From Pomacea canaliculata (Eukaryota > Mollusca > Gastropoda > Architaenioglossa > Ampullariidae): a stretch of DNA of 64,000 nucleotides. The stretch covers positions 15,131,012 to 15,195,011 of the forward strand of contig NC_037596.1 of assembly GCF_003073045.1 (NCBI RefSeq), written 5' to 3'. The translations under genes were made by a program, and so were the position numbers. Shown here in pieces: positions 1-12,840 of this stretch (the first letter of the stretch is position 1; each line of letters starts with the position of its first letter). The notes beneath the pieces are model-generated. The model saw only the letters and a list, made by a program, of their open reading frames with translations. It had not been told where the DNA came from and did not search any database.

Positions 1-1260
1 TACATTGAATAAAATTTTTGTTATATTTTTTCATGTACCTACTACACAAAATCTTGTAACCTAACTACATATAACTATCAAAACATTCTTTAAGTAGACT
101 CTCTACTAACCATGCAAGATTTGCACTTTATATATCATATTATCTTTTAGGGAAGAGAAAATAATAAAAATTTGTATGTTATTTATGGAATGATTACTTT
201 GGTGTCACCTAAATTTTATCAAATGCAGATAAAATCTTGTCATTAATACACCTGCAGTCTTCAAACTGTTGTACATCTCAATACATGTTGCACATTGTCC
301 CATGAAACTACTCAAGACATAGCTACAATAATATATACACATTTTTTTACACCTTTAAAAATTTCAATTTGGCATTTATGTATGGTAGGTCAAGAAACAT
401 TTAATTTTAAAATATATTCCACTATTTACTAGAAGCAAGAACTAAAATCAACTTCATAAATATAATTAAAAGGAAATGAAAAGTCACACCAGAAATAGGT
501 TGCGGAATAGTAACAAGTTTTAAGATTTGTTTTACTCTTGCTTATAATCGGATTTCCCAGTTCAAGCACTTTGTTTTGTAGCTATGCTCATGAAGTTTAA
601 GTAGGAATTCTTTCCCCTTCCACTTGTTCTCTCTTAATAAAAGTCAGCATGACCTTTAGGTTGCATACTAGAAGCTATTGTACTGACCTGAAATTGAATA
701 TGTGTATGTGTCAGTAAGTGTGTGTCTTAAAGCTGTTAGCATGTAGAAAAAGAGAAAAATTACTATGTAATGGTGGAAAATATACAAACTTCTAGAATAA
801 GCAAGGTATTTTAATTTTATTACCTCCCTTTTCGGAAAACAATGAATGAGCAATGGTAAAAACAAGTCATCAACATAGAAGGTAACAGTACTATGAAAAT
901 AAAAGCTTTCCTGCTAAGTAAAAATCCTATTGTCTTTGGTGACTAACATTCGCGGTGCATTTTTCAACACCTGTTCATATTTTTTAAGTGCTGGTATAGT
1001 ATTTCATATAATATGTAGATAAGTGATCAGTCATTAATGGAAATCTATTCTATTGAAATTTTCAGAAATATTAACAAAAATAAACAGTCGCAAAACAAGA
1101 ATTAGGAGTAGCGAAGATAATGTTTAAAGGTACACACCTACAGTTTATTAGAGAAGTGAAAGTGTTGAAGGCAAATCTTTATTTAAGAGTCAAGGATATG
1201 AAACTGATAGGTTATTGTATACGTAATGTGAGTCTACATAGATATGTTTCAAACCGAAGA
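1..1260. other. AT-rich flank without recognisable gene
   Basis: No exon with splice signals, repeat with clear boundaries or RNA gene was recognised here. The stretch is AT-rich with many stops on both strands and probably is upstream non-coding DNA of gene A1. Confidence 0.5.
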
Positions 1261-1313
1261 TTGGTGGCCTCTGGGGTTGCGATAATGTAAGAAAAGACAA
1301 CTTGAAAAATAGG

Positions 1314-4300
1314 AATGGCTTTACCCTACATTTAATTGGCTTGCTAAATTTGCTTTTATCAACTCCATGTATGGCTTCAAACTGTGAGTACCCGTGTCAC
1401 ACTTTTATTTGTCAAAAAAAAAACTTTTACTATATGGCAAATAGTATTTAACTTTATTGCTTGTCTTTCTGCTTGTGGATCTGCGTCGATGTTGGTGTGT
1501 CCTGTAGACCTGTGTATTTTCCCTGTGTTGTGGGTCGTTCTTCCAGGTCTATGCCAATAATCTTCCTAGCATAGAGTACTTCAGATAAGACAGACAGCTC
1601 AATACTTTCCCTATCTTGTCGGAAACATTTTTTTTTCGCTTTAAGAGGAAAAAAATGTCGTGACACAGTATTTTTGGCTATATTTTTTTATGTGCTTGGA
1701 GAAACTGAATAATATCAATCACTACACGACGTAAGCAGACTCATCAATTGCTCTTAGTTTCATTTTGTCTTTGCTCAGATTCTTCCCCAAATTTACCTTG
1801 TTAGTAAATACTGTTATTAGTTTATGCTTGATCAATTCCTCCTTGTTAAGGTATGGGATATGTGATAATAAACTGAGTAAATTAATGTCCTGGTTGTGTT
1901 TTTGTGCACCCCAGTCTAGAAATATTGTAGACAACTTTTGTGTTTACCAGTGCTTCTCCTTTTGTTTATAGATCTTGTGATACTCCATATTAACAACCAC
2001 GTGTTCTACTGTTAATTATTTCCATACTAATTATTTAAATTATTATTAAATCAATTTTTAAAACACAGCTTAAAATCATTTGGTTAAGAACACATTCTTG
2101 CTTGCTTTGATTGCCATAATTTTTAGTTGGATGCGAATGGTTTGTTGTTTAACATTTGTTTGCTTGTCTTTTGTCTGCGTCTGTGTCGGCTGTTTAAAGT
2201 CTATATTTGTGTACTTGCATGTTACCTGCATTCAATTAAGTTACTTTACCGTTGGCAATATGCTTGTTTTCCAGGTCCTATAAGGCACTCAGCTCAAACG
2301 CATTACGAGGAAACTGAAGTCAAAGAGAACACATGGGCAAATTTCAGTTACCACTTTCAGGAAAAAAGCGGCAAGATGTTAAAAAACTCCGATTATAATA
2401 TTGAAATCAAAGTGTGTGAAAATGGAATATTGTCAATGGCTTGTTGGTGTCGATGTGTACCACACAATAACATTCTATGTAGAAACGAAATCACCGAATC
2501 AGTCTGCGATGCCGACAACTCTGAGATGCGCTTGTCCCTCCTGGGAAAGAGGAGCTATGGTGATATTGTTTGGGAGTTTTTCAGACAGAGTGGTACTCCA
2601 GTTGTGTTGAAACACACTAAGCTGAAAGTTGTAAGTAAGTAAAGTCTATTTTAATGATGATCCTATGTGTCATTAGTGATTAATTATGCTACTTGTAAAT
2701 CACTTACAAGTATTAACGTCTAACACACATAATCTACTGTTAAAAAACTTTATTACATAGTGGGAATTTCTTACAATAGTTTCTTTATACTTTGTCGGTT
2801 TCCGATTGTAGGCAAAACTTATTTGTCAGTTTTAAGTAACATATAAAAAAGTCTTTAAAAATGTCAGGAAGAATTTAAATGTTTTTTACCATTTAGCTTA
2901 ATCGAGTAGAATCTGTGTCTTTACCTGCAGATCCTCTAGTAATCGAACAGCTCACTGTGAATGGAAAGCAAGAAAGCAAAATATATGTAAACGAGACGGA
3001 AAAGATTCGTGTTTTCTGCTCCTTCTCTAATGGACACCCTCCAGTGACCATCCGGCTGCTGGAAGTAGGTGGACGAGTAAGCAACTCGTCGAATGCCACA
3101 AAAGGACGGATTGAGCTTTCTTTAAAGCCTATCGCTGCACGGATGTCTGGCATTCTGTCAGGTGTGAGGGACCGAGTTCGGAACTGAACCGGTCTGTAAG
3201 CATTCTTGTCAAGTGTGAGAACTCATTTTTCTTCAGAGTTACACGAAGAACTGAACTGTAAAACTAAAAATGGTATTTAACGAACCATTACACTAAGTAT
3301 TATATATGGAAAAATGTATTTGTTTAACAATGTTACTTGACATATTATTCTTTAATATTTGCATTTTCTCTTTTTGTCGATCTATCATTATCAGCTTATG
3401 AATGTGCATTTTACTGTTCACTGTGAATGTCATGTTAGTTATTAATATAAACTAATACATCCAAATTTTAGGTCCTCCCCAATTTTCAAGTGTGGGCTGC
3501 GGAAGATCTCGATTTGTCAAGGAATAAGCAAGATGGATTGAATATCAGTATTAGGTCCCACACACAAAATATCAGCAAGTGTGAAATGAAAGAGTCCTCA
3601 AGACAGGAGGTGAAGAAGGTGGAGTGCAAGCCTATTGGAAGTCCCCCTGATTTTAACTTAACCCTGCTGTTTGGTGTGCAATCATGGATTGGAGAAGGAA
3701 ACTGGACTTTGTTTCTCACAAATGATGTTGGAACGTCAGAAAAAACATTCTTATTCAAACAGAAAACAGCCTTGAGTGAGTATTTTTTAACATTTCTTCT
3801 AATATCAAGATTGATGTACTATCACAGGAATCCTGACATTGATAAGCTGATACATACATACATGATCATTTGTAACATGTTAAGCTTATTTAGTCAAAAC
3901 TATTCCTTAGAGTTCTGTTACGGACTCTTCATAAAGTACAAGCAATCAACCCAAACTGTCATGTACCTCATTAAACAAACAGTTTATTCATTTCCTGAGA
4001 TGGTTATAACATTAAGAGATTGTAGCCTCTAAAAAGAAAGGACCTTGTGAGGTAATGCAGTCACTTTGCGGGTCAGTAGGTATAACATAAGTTTGTCTCA
4101 TTCTTTTAAAGTTAAACTCATTGTCATTCAAAGTACAGTCCATGTCATACCAATATTTCATGGAAGCCTTTGCTGAAATATTGCGGACTTTTATCGTACT
4201 GAGCCGTTGTGTAAACACAATGTTGACTAAAGGACCCCGTAGTTCTATTTTCTGCTTGTTGGCGGTCTACCCGAATCGTCTCATCTTTAGAGGTAAGTGA

Positions 4301-6180
4301 ATCTTATTTCTTTTATAACCAGATGATGCAAAGTCTCCCGGTCCTGAGGAATGGAAAATGATTCTTCTAATAGTGTCAGCCTGTCTGCTAGGTGTTACGG
4401 GTTTTGTTGCTGTAGCCCTTATCCTGTGCATTCTGAAAAACACCAAACGACACGAATCAGGTAAGTTATATACAAAACAATGTTGCTTCTTTTATTAAAT
4501 ATATATCTATAAAAGAGTTAAAAGCACCTCTCTATCTATATATATATATCATAAAATGTTAACTTCGATTTTAACAACTGTACTCTGCAAATATTAATAT
4601 AGAAAATGATACAGGTCTTTAAAAGGTAAAAACAACATTAAATTAACAAGGAAGCGCAAAAATTCAATTTGTTTTACTCAATTATTTACAAAAAGAAATG
4701 TACAGCATATTTTTGTTTCTCTATTTACTGTGAGCTCGTATGCATGTTTGTGTGTTTGTGTGTGTGATCGAGAGCGAAAAAAAAACAACAAAGAAATGTA
4801 CAAAGCAAATTGTAATTTATTTTTGTGTTTTTTTTTGGATCACCTGACCAGCAGAAAGACCTCATAGGTATGTAAAGTTCAAACACCTTTTTTATGTATA
4901 CTTGCTTTCTGTAGCTTATTTATGTAACAACATATTAGGTTAAAAGTCGTGTTTTTTTTCTTTAACCTCTTACCCTAATATGTATAGAAATAGAGTCACA
5001 GTTGGTCTTTTCCAAGACTGTTCATTGTGTTAAAATATTCTTTCAAGTTCCATTTTCATGTTCATGAAACATGTATTGAAATTCTAAGTGAGTGCACCAT
5101 CCTTCTTTGTTTGCAATAAAAGATTGAAATTGGTTTAAAAGAACAAGCTTTTAGTCTTTTCTCTATAAAACAAAAAGTGAAATAAAAAGAAACACTTAAT
5201 TCGAATAAACGAAATCTTACCTGAACGAGGAAATGGGTTTGGATAATCCTCTTTACGTTTCTTCGCTACAGGACCCGTATGATGTCAGCGAGAACAGTTG
5301 AAAACAACAATGACCAACACCAGGACGACATCTACAATAATGTTACAGGTGAGACATAAAGCACTTTTCCTACCCACCCACCTTTGGCGCACTTTACACT
5401 CGAATGAATTTAATTGTTTCTAGGAGTTTTATGTACTTTCGTCCATTCTTGCTCGTAGTTAAGGTTCGTGTGGAAATTTCGTTACTTCCCACGACCACAC
5501 ACATACATACACACTAAAACCCTAACTCCATCACAGATGCAAATATCATCATCTCATAACCCAGCACTTCCATTCCCTAACCCTAACACCTTCAAACACT
5601 TACCCATTTATGTGTAAAAAAAAGATTAAAGTTCACAGAGCCTAACAACCACTTTGATTTTCACACTTAAGATATTATACTTATCCTGTTTTTAATCTGT
5701 CTCAGAGGACGAAGCAGTAAGCCTCCCTCGTGCATCAAGCGCTTCAGAAACTCAGGTGAAAGTAGTTGGAGTTGAAGTTCACATTTATTTCCACTTGACT
5801 CCTCAGAGATATAAAATTATCCAATCTTCTTAGTTCATTTCCTGCAGTAAAAATTTAGAAAAAGGTAGTGAATAAATATTAATGATCAAACAGAAGTATT
5901 TAAAAAAAACAAATCACCAGAAAATTGAAAGCTTAAAACGAGATGAATTATTTAAGAAACGAATGAAGCAAATACAGAGCAAAAAAGCACGGTCATTAAT
6001 CATTCATCCTTCTTCTTTCCGTAACAGCGCCAAGAGTCAGCTTCCGTCGGTAGGAATCCTGACGGCTTGATATACGGAGATTTGGACTTCTCGAACAAGA
6101 CATCGACTAACATGATCATTGGCTCTGAGTCAGAGACACAGTATGCTGACATTCACTTTGCAGCTGCTGCCATAGAATAA
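1314..6180 (+). pseudogene. A1: three-domain Ig-like receptor with TM and ITIM/ITSM tail, damaged
   Basis: Family-A receptor gene. Exons: signal-like 1314-1383 (hydrophobic run, donor GTGAGT), domain 1 2275-2634 (120 codons), domain 2 2931-3214, domain 3 3472-3775, TM 4323-4460, short exon 4852-4867, then tail exons 5272-5348, 5706-5755 and 6028-6180, ending in TAA. The TM exon encodes about 25 hydrophobic residues. The tail carries DIYNNV, LIYGDL (ITIM) and TQYADI (ITSM); by family knowledge such motifs recruit SHP-type phosphatases or SLAM-associated adaptors. Damage: the ATG at 1314 is out of frame with the signal core, the domain 2 exon is 284 nt (one short of a multiple of 3; homologues 288) with a shift near 3125, and the domain 3 exon is 304 nt (homologues 300) with a shift near 3488. 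Domain 1, TM and tail are open. Skipping both damaged exons would keep phase 1 and give a one-domain receptor. Sequence error is the alternative, but every exon assigned in the sister genes has a consistent length. Confidence 0.75.
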
Positions 6181-6217
6181 AAGATCTTTGAAACCATCTT
6201 AACGATTAGTCATTTTT

Positions 6218-6223
6218 AATAAA
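6218..6223 (+). terminator. AATAAA polyadenylation signal of A1
   Basis: AATAAA lies 38 bases after the A1 stop codon in AT-rich sequence, a normal position for a 3' end signal. Confidence 0.5.
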
Positions 6224-6249
6224 CTAAATATAAAAAGTTATTTACTACC

Positions 6250-8700
6250 ATACTTCTGGAACTATGCATACTAATGAATTACAACGACTAAAATTAGAAT
6301 ATCTGCAGCAACTTTCAAAGACTACTTGTATTATGTTTAGTATAAAGAACTTATAATCAAAATTTTATGGACAAGTATATTTTTACCAGTTGGGAAATAT
6401 TAATATAGAGATTTATATAAAGTACGTGGAGTTTTTAAAGCAATAGGAATCTAATGCTGGATCACTATTTTGATGTGATTTTGTGTTATCTTTGAAGATA
6501 AACAATTACATTTGCAATTTGTGAACCTTATGTTTAAATATACACAGTATGATTTTTCACATTAAACAAGCACTATCAGGGTTGTCACTAAAACAAAAAT
6601 ATTTTGTTCATTTCAGCACGACTAATATTGTTTCACACAGATTTGTTGCCTGGCACTAAATGTTGATAATACTAACTTTGCAGCTTTGAATTCAGTAAGC
6701 TAGTGCACCTGTCCTTTGGCCCCTAAGCTATTGCAATTTAAAGGTAATTTAGGTCTGGTGTAATAGTTGATATGGTGTGAAGTAGTTCTCCATTGAACGC
6801 ACATTGGTTACAACCCATTAGAGTTTGTCCGGCTTTTGAAAACAGTAAGACAAAGAACAAAATGCACATTATTACGAAAATCACATTAAAATTAATGTTT
6901 TCTACCCTGCACGATTAATTTCAATTTTTTAAACTAAACAGCGTTTTATTTTTTAACATTTTTTTTAATTGTAGCACATATGTTTTGTCTGGCAAGCTTT
7001 ACTTTATTGTACTTTATTTTCCCATCTATTAATTTAAAGATGATTCTATTATGTGGTACATTAAGCTTGTTTACAACAAATCGTTGTAGCCTTAAAAGGT
7101 TTCTTAGCTCTTTCACTCGAAATAGATACAAATTAATTACGAAGTACTCAAACAAGGAAATAAAAATCACGAAATAAATGTTGATTTTACAGCTGTGTGA
7201 GACACGTGTGTTATGAAAGGAACAGGAAGTAATCTTAGAGAGAGGATCTGACAGTGTTCCGTGTCGAGATAAAGATAAGTACACTCTTCATATCGAAGAC
7301 CCACTCGACTCTTGTTTTTCTCTTACATGCACGGGATGATTTAATAAAATAAAATTCGAGAAATTAGCCGACATAACCTCATTCCTTCTGATACGTGAAA
7401 TAATTTGAAGAAAAAATAATACAACTTATAATCTGTTTTTTGAATCGATTTGAAAAAAAACGAAAAACGTTTAACTCAACCCAAAACACACAAATTAAGA
7501 ATTATAGTTAACGATTCTTCTGTTAACGAGGTTTATTGCTTTTTGTTGCTATTTAGTAAAGTCAACCTGCTTACAATCATCATAACATTTGCCTTTGCGT
7601 TCTCACTAAAGACTATTTTCTGCAGACGAAGAAACAATTCTTTCTACTTTACTTCAATTTCCCGAAAAATCCTGAATTAAAAGGAAGTGCACTTATGTCG
7701 GATGTTATCTTAAGCTGTCCTGACATCTCCATTCACTCTACTTCCTCATACACCATACGGAACGATGCTTCCACGAAACACTGACATCAGTTTCTACGCC
7801 CATATCATACTGCTAAAATATTTTCGATTCAAATTTCACATCACTCATGTATTATAAATGTATATATCAGGAAATAGACACATCAACATTATAACACAAT
7901 CGAGTATAATGGATGAAGAGCATTCTTGTTTTGTAGGTAGCATTTACTACTTCCTTCATATATTGTCAATATTAACTAAGTTTAAAACGCTATGTATGTC
8001 TAATTATGCACGTATATATATATATATATATATGTATAAATAAATGAAGGTAAATAAATTATTAGATATGTGGGAGAATGCATAAAATGAGAAACGCTCT
8101 GGTTGAACCCTTTGTCTCATAAAAGACATTCAGGTTAAAAGGAGAACAAATAGAGACAAAGCATGTTTGTGTTAACTGTTTTAATCTTTGATGTTTTTAA
8201 CTGAAAAAATAAAGAGAAAGAGAAAGAGATGTTGACGAAACGAGAAATATCGATACCGTTAGGAATGGAACAGTGTCATGGCAAACAAACTTGAGAAATC
8301 AGAAATGCCACAGCTGGAGAAGCCAGTTACGAGGACCAAAAAAATAGTGAAAGGTATCGATACATACCAATTCCTTAATTGAAATTCTCATTTAATTGTG
8401 CTTTAGAGTGTTAAGGACAAGTGTTTTGTTTGTTTACAGAATCCAAATATTTAGTATGAGTGCAGTAAACATGCGAAGTTAGAAAGTTCTCGGAAAGTGA
8501 CTCAAGTGGTTCAAAGCTTAGCCTCTCTAATCTCTCTTTGGCCTTCAAGGTTACCTTCCAAAACTTCCAGTTTTAACCATTGTTCATTAGAAGCCATCAG
8601 CAGTAACCACTTAATTATATTTCCTATTTGGTAGAGATTGTCAACACTAAGATATATTTACTTTTAAAGTACTCCATCTGGCAAATACTTCAGTTCTTCA
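6250..8700. other. Intergenic DNA between A1 and A2
   Basis: AT-rich. Short open frames on both strands (for example about 6946-7284 and 7450-7680) lack a start context, splice sites or recognisable domains. A (TA)n run lies near 8011-8033. Nothing else recognised. Confidence 0.5.
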
Positions 8701-8754
8701 AGCGCTCATCTTTGTGCTCAGTCTCGCATCAGGTCGACAAGGGAGTAATGAGAC

Positions 8755-9661
8755 ATGGAGAGACATAAATGCTTATACTGGATAATTTTTCTGCTCCTTT
8801 TGAATCAGACTGGAAAAAGCTGCACATTTGCTTGTAAGTGTCTCATTCATTTATGTGTTGTAGAGCTTTGTCATTTAAGCAATAAATTGTATAAATCATA
8901 AAATTAATATTAGTTTACTCCTTGTTGCTCCCTTGAGGAGCACAGGGCCGAAATAAATTAATATACACGTATAAAACTTTCTAAATGTCTAGATAGTATG
9001 ACAAGCTGATACACTGGTAAAGTTTATGAAATAAAACTTAACTAACGTCATTTAAAAAGGATTTTTTACTTTAATTTATTTCAGCTCTTTTTTTAAATTT
9101 ACGTCCTATGTAACATTTTTTTAAATTATATTTTTTGTTATTTTTACAGTTTAAAGTTTGTAATAATTTTTTTTCTTTTTGAAAATGGTATTATTTTGCT
9201 TTAAACTAGTTTTATTAACAATTTGATATTTTTCACAAAAGCATTGTCAAGGACACCATAATATTGTCTTATATTTTACCTTCTTTTCAGGTTCGATTCC
9301 AGATTCCGATCAGACACATGAGATTGCTACACTTAAAGAAGGCGCACGTGCTGACCTCAGATATAAACTCACAGTAGAAAGTTATAATTTGGAGAGTCCG
9401 AGTTTTACCATTGAAATCAGACTGTGTGACTCCGGCAATTTTCGCACTGTGTGCAAGTGCAAATGGGTTTCTATGAATAAGTCAGATTGTAAAAAGCAGA
9501 ACACTGATTTTATATGCGATATGAAAGACTATGAAATGAGTGTTTCCTTTTTGGTCAATCGAAGCTACACCTCCGTCGTTTGGAAGCTGTACAAGCCTAA
9601 TTCTGTTCCTGTTGTACTGAAACACGTCATGCTTCAAGTCACAGGTAAAAAAATATTTTGA
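8755..9661 (+). CDS. A2: secreted single-domain family-A protein, probably a remnant
   Basis: Two exons: 8755-8833 (ATG, signal peptide of 26 codons, phase-1 donor GTAAGT) and 9291-9661. The second exon encodes the family-A domain 1, aligned over its length with A1, A3 and A4: an IEIRLCDSG block, the CKCKW motif, a second cysteine pair and the C-terminal PVVLKH block. The homologous donor is at 9645 (GTAAAA); reading through it meets TGA at 9659-9661, giving 149 residues. No domain 2, domain 3 or membrane exon was found before the PLAT gene. It may be a secreted single-domain protein or a truncated duplicate. Both exons are intact and keep the family phase, which argues for function or recent loss. 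Confidence 0.62.
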
Positions 9662-9768
9662 TGCCTTTTTTCTCTGACAACACCTTCTTTCCTTATTTAT
9701 GAAGTTGAGTAGATTTTTGTTATAGTTTGGTTTGTAACGCACGCTGGTATTGGTTGGTACAGCCATGG

Positions 9769-10033
9769 TGGAAAAGTGGATAGCTGAGTGGTTAGAGCAC
9801 TGGCGTCCAAACTGAGAGAGCGCTGGTTCAATACCCGATTAGCGCAGCAAACTTTTCCCATTAGACCCAGCTGGCGGGAAGGGGTACCTGACTCCGTGGA
9901 GGGTTGGGATAGGTAAAACAGAGGGAGAGGAGATATTCATCATCCTCGTGTAAAGCTGGCCCTGAAAAAGGTGAGGTCTTTAACACCTCACTCCCCAACG
10001 ACCTGAAAAACGTAGACAATGACCTTTACCCTA
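9769..10033 (+). repeat. tRNA-derived SINE, best-preserved copy
   Basis: The head carries a perfect pol III A box, TAGCTGAGTGG at 9781-9791, and a B box, GGTTCAATACC at 9825-9835. The body has blocks (ACCCAGCTGGCGGG; AAAGCTGGCCCTG; GAGGTCTTTAACACC) that recur in the copies near 61.1-61.56 kb. A tRNA-like head with an unrelated body is the usual SINE plan. The family name is not known to me. Confidence 0.75.
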
Positions 10034-10049
10034 TACAGCTCTTACACTA

Positions 10050-11500
10050 TGTTTATTCAATGATTTTGATACAACTATCGAAGACTTGAGTCTTTATATA
10101 AAACGACGAGAGATGAGCAGATTAACGAAATTCCAGTTAGAACTCGTGGTCAACGTCACGTGCAAGACAGAGCAATGCTATGTACACACTATTGCGATGT
10201 CAAGAAGATTACTTGGATTGATGATGGTGGCTGAGTTTTGCTTCTTTGTTTGTCAACGATTATAGCAAACTCCTCGAATCAATCAGGAAAGTATGAACTT
10301 TTAATATTCAGTCGTTTTATGTTTGTTTGATGTGTGCGTGTAAGTAAATGCGTTGTGTGTTTTCATGTCTGTGTATTGTGTATGTATATGTATTTATGTT
10401 TATGTGAAGGATAGAGATGCTTAAAGTGTTCATACTTCATGCACAATGATTTATGAAAATAAACACTCAGTAAACAGAAAGCGTTGTTTTCAAGAACACA
10501 AGGTTCCTTGTTCTGTAACCATGTAAAACCCTTGGAGTACAGAAATCCATGGCGACGAAATATACAGTCGAAACTCTGGAGTTTTACTCGGAAATACAAA
10601 AATAGGATATCTGAAAATTGTATGTTCGATATGTTAACAGAGACAGATCAAAGATGTGGACAACTACAAACATTGAAGTATGAACAAAGAAAAGGAGCGT
10701 CTGCTGAACTTCTGTCGTCAGTTACGTGGCACAGAAAGGAAGGACAATCAAGCAGACTGAAGGATCTACTCGCATGGTAAGTAGTTGAAGATAAGTATGC
10801 TAGAGCAAGGCTGTAAAGATAATAATAGTACAGTGTGGTGATCCTGTAATCAGTACGAGATCGAACTCACAGCTAGTCGAAGCTCGTGAAGGAAGAGTAC
10901 ATGATGGTCTGCTTCCGCCTACCGAAATTATACTACCGTCATTATTCTCACCCTTTGAGTTTTCCCATTAGCTTGTTAGGAAGATTTAGTATTAATGAAT
11001 AATATGTGATACCCAGTAAAACTAAAAGAAGTCAGTGTGCAGTGTTCTAAAGCTACTTTACACTAAGACCAAACATTCAAGTACAATGCCGGCATTTTAC
11101 TTTCACTTAGTTTCACTGAAACAGGGAAGGTCACTTGAATGGTTCGTGTGTGTGTTTGTGTGTTCGAGTCTATGTTTACTCTGTACTAGGATTACATCTT
11201 TATTTGCTAAGAGAGAGGCTGTATTAGAGTACCCCGATGGTTGTTGATTTAGAGATGTGTCTGCCGAGTAGAGCTTTATGCGATCATCCTTTTTGTTGCA
11301 TCAATTTTAAAAGGAGAACATGGATATAGGTCGGCCTTGGAGGGGGAAGTTGTTTTGTTTCATGGTGAGACCTCCTAGTGACAGTTGTTCTTTTGTTTTC
11401 TCCACATCTTGGTGGTCATTGTCCTCAATTTTCATCTTACATTTTTTGTGAGATCTCGTCCTGGTTCTTGTCATCGCTGTGTTTCTTCAGTAGCTGTTAT
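10050..11500. other. Intergenic, no gene recognised
   Basis: An open frame of about 98 codons at 10484-10780 begins without ATG and has no recognisable domain. No exons with conserved phase were found. No missing A2 exons are visible here. Confidence 0.45.
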
Positions 11501-11510
11501 TTCTAGGGAA

Positions 11511-11857
11511 TGTTAGGCACAGGTGGCTAGCAATAGGTAGGCAGGGATTATTGCCCTTACAATCATGTGAGTGTGTTTGCTGCGTCGTGGTTTGGCGTCA
11601 GGACCCGACGTCATACTATGACGTAATTTTAGATTTACGTAAAGTGAAAATGTTTTGGAAGACAGCAGACGGCTGGGAGAAGTGACGAGAGGCGGACGGA
11701 GTGTGTGGAATGTTCGATTTGGATCTTGTGTGTTGATCCCAGACAATATATTCGTGGTCGTCGACTAGGTGTCTGCCAAGTAAGCACTTACCCTATTAAG
11801 AACCGGAACTTGTTAGTGGTTCCCCTAAGAGTTTTGTTCGTGGACATCAGCCAAGTG
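11511..11857 (+). mobile_element. LTR-like dispersed repeat, copy 1 (fossil, possible solo LTR)
   Basis: This block aligns at moderate identity with the reverse complement of 54674-55077. It begins TGTTAG and shares, for example, GATCTTGTGTGTTGATCCCAG and GTCGTCGACTAGGTGTCTGCC-like blocks in the same order. It has no coding capacity. The TG start, length of about 350-400 bp and lack of tRNA boxes fit a solo LTR, but no flanking coding region or target duplication was seen, so the class is inferred. The two copies differ throughout, so both are old. Confidence 0.5.
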
Positions 11858-11869
11858 ATTATTATTTCA

Positions 11870-12830
11870 ACATGTCCCACTCACTTATTCCAAATCACGA
11901 TGTAATACAAAGCTCAGTTAAATTACAACACGTAGATAGAAGTCACTTAAAAAATCACAAAAAAGTTTTACTCCTTCAGGTTCTCTAAAGCCACATGTGG
12001 CAAAGTAAATTCACACTGGTTATACAGCACATTCAGATTAAAATCGTCTTTCTTTTTTCCTGTAGGAAAGGCAAGTTCGCTTTTCATTAGATAAAACAAC
12101 CTCTAGCACTAGAAACTTTGATTGTTATCTGGAATTCGACCTTCGCACTTAGCGCATAGGTAACAAGAATCATGCATCAGGGACCGAAATGTTCTACAGG
12201 TTTTTTTGCCGGGTCTGTTCTTTTTTACTTGTCTGATCATTTTAGGATTGCAGTAAATTCTTGTTTTTACACTATCATGAAAAACACGTCAGTCAAAATT
12301 CATGCATGAACAGACGTTCTTTATTGTGACATGCCAGCAAGATTCTACAAATACAAGAAATTTCAGCAAGTATTTGAGTCCTGGATGCCTTCAAAGCTTA
12401 GACGGCGAAAACAAAATTTAAGTTTGCAGTACTGTGAGTTGACCTCAGGAAATCTGCTCCAAAGCGACGTTTCTACATCCTTTGAACACAACATGATGAT
12501 ATATAAACACATCACACTCAAAACAAACAGACAATAAAGAAATAGAGCTCAAAAAGCGAATTTTAACAATCTTTTAGCAACATTTTTATAACACCGAGCT
12601 GAAGACGGAAAATGGCATCAATGTCTCCTTCAAGATAAGGACACGCACGCACACACACACGTGAACACCATTCTCCATCTCTCTCTCTCACACACACGCG
12701 CAGATATCTATAGGCGTTCAGCTCAAAATGAAATGCCATTTCTCATTTCTTCTACAAAGTCAACTTTACTTTCGATCCGATATTACAATTTGTAGTACTT
12801 GAAGCACTAACGCTTTTCATGCAATTCGAC
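11870..12830. other. Non-coding stretch downstream (3') of the PLAT gene
   Basis: Contains (CA)n and (CT)n low-complexity runs near 12645-12705 and a minus-strand AATAAA at 12325-12320 that could end a long 3' UTR of the PLAT gene. No exon recognised. Confidence 0.4.
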
Positions 12831-12840
12831 TTTCAAACAT

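Noticed and set aside
1454-1934. Two minus-strand frames of about 70 codons (1454-1666, 1722-1934)
   Set aside because: A possible acceptor precedes the first, but there is no ITIM at canonical positions, no supporting exon chain and no recognised homology. Kept out as unsupported.
2080-2130. Hydrophobic run just before A1 domain 1, considered as its signal peptide
   Set aside because: There is no ATG in frame and no phase-1 donor; the segment near 1330-1383 fits the family pattern better.
10109-10265. Short frame with a VNVTC word followed by hydrophobic residues, considered as a missing A2 exon
   Set aside because: In the required splice phase the frame is different and hits stops; no match to domain 2 or TM exons of the family.
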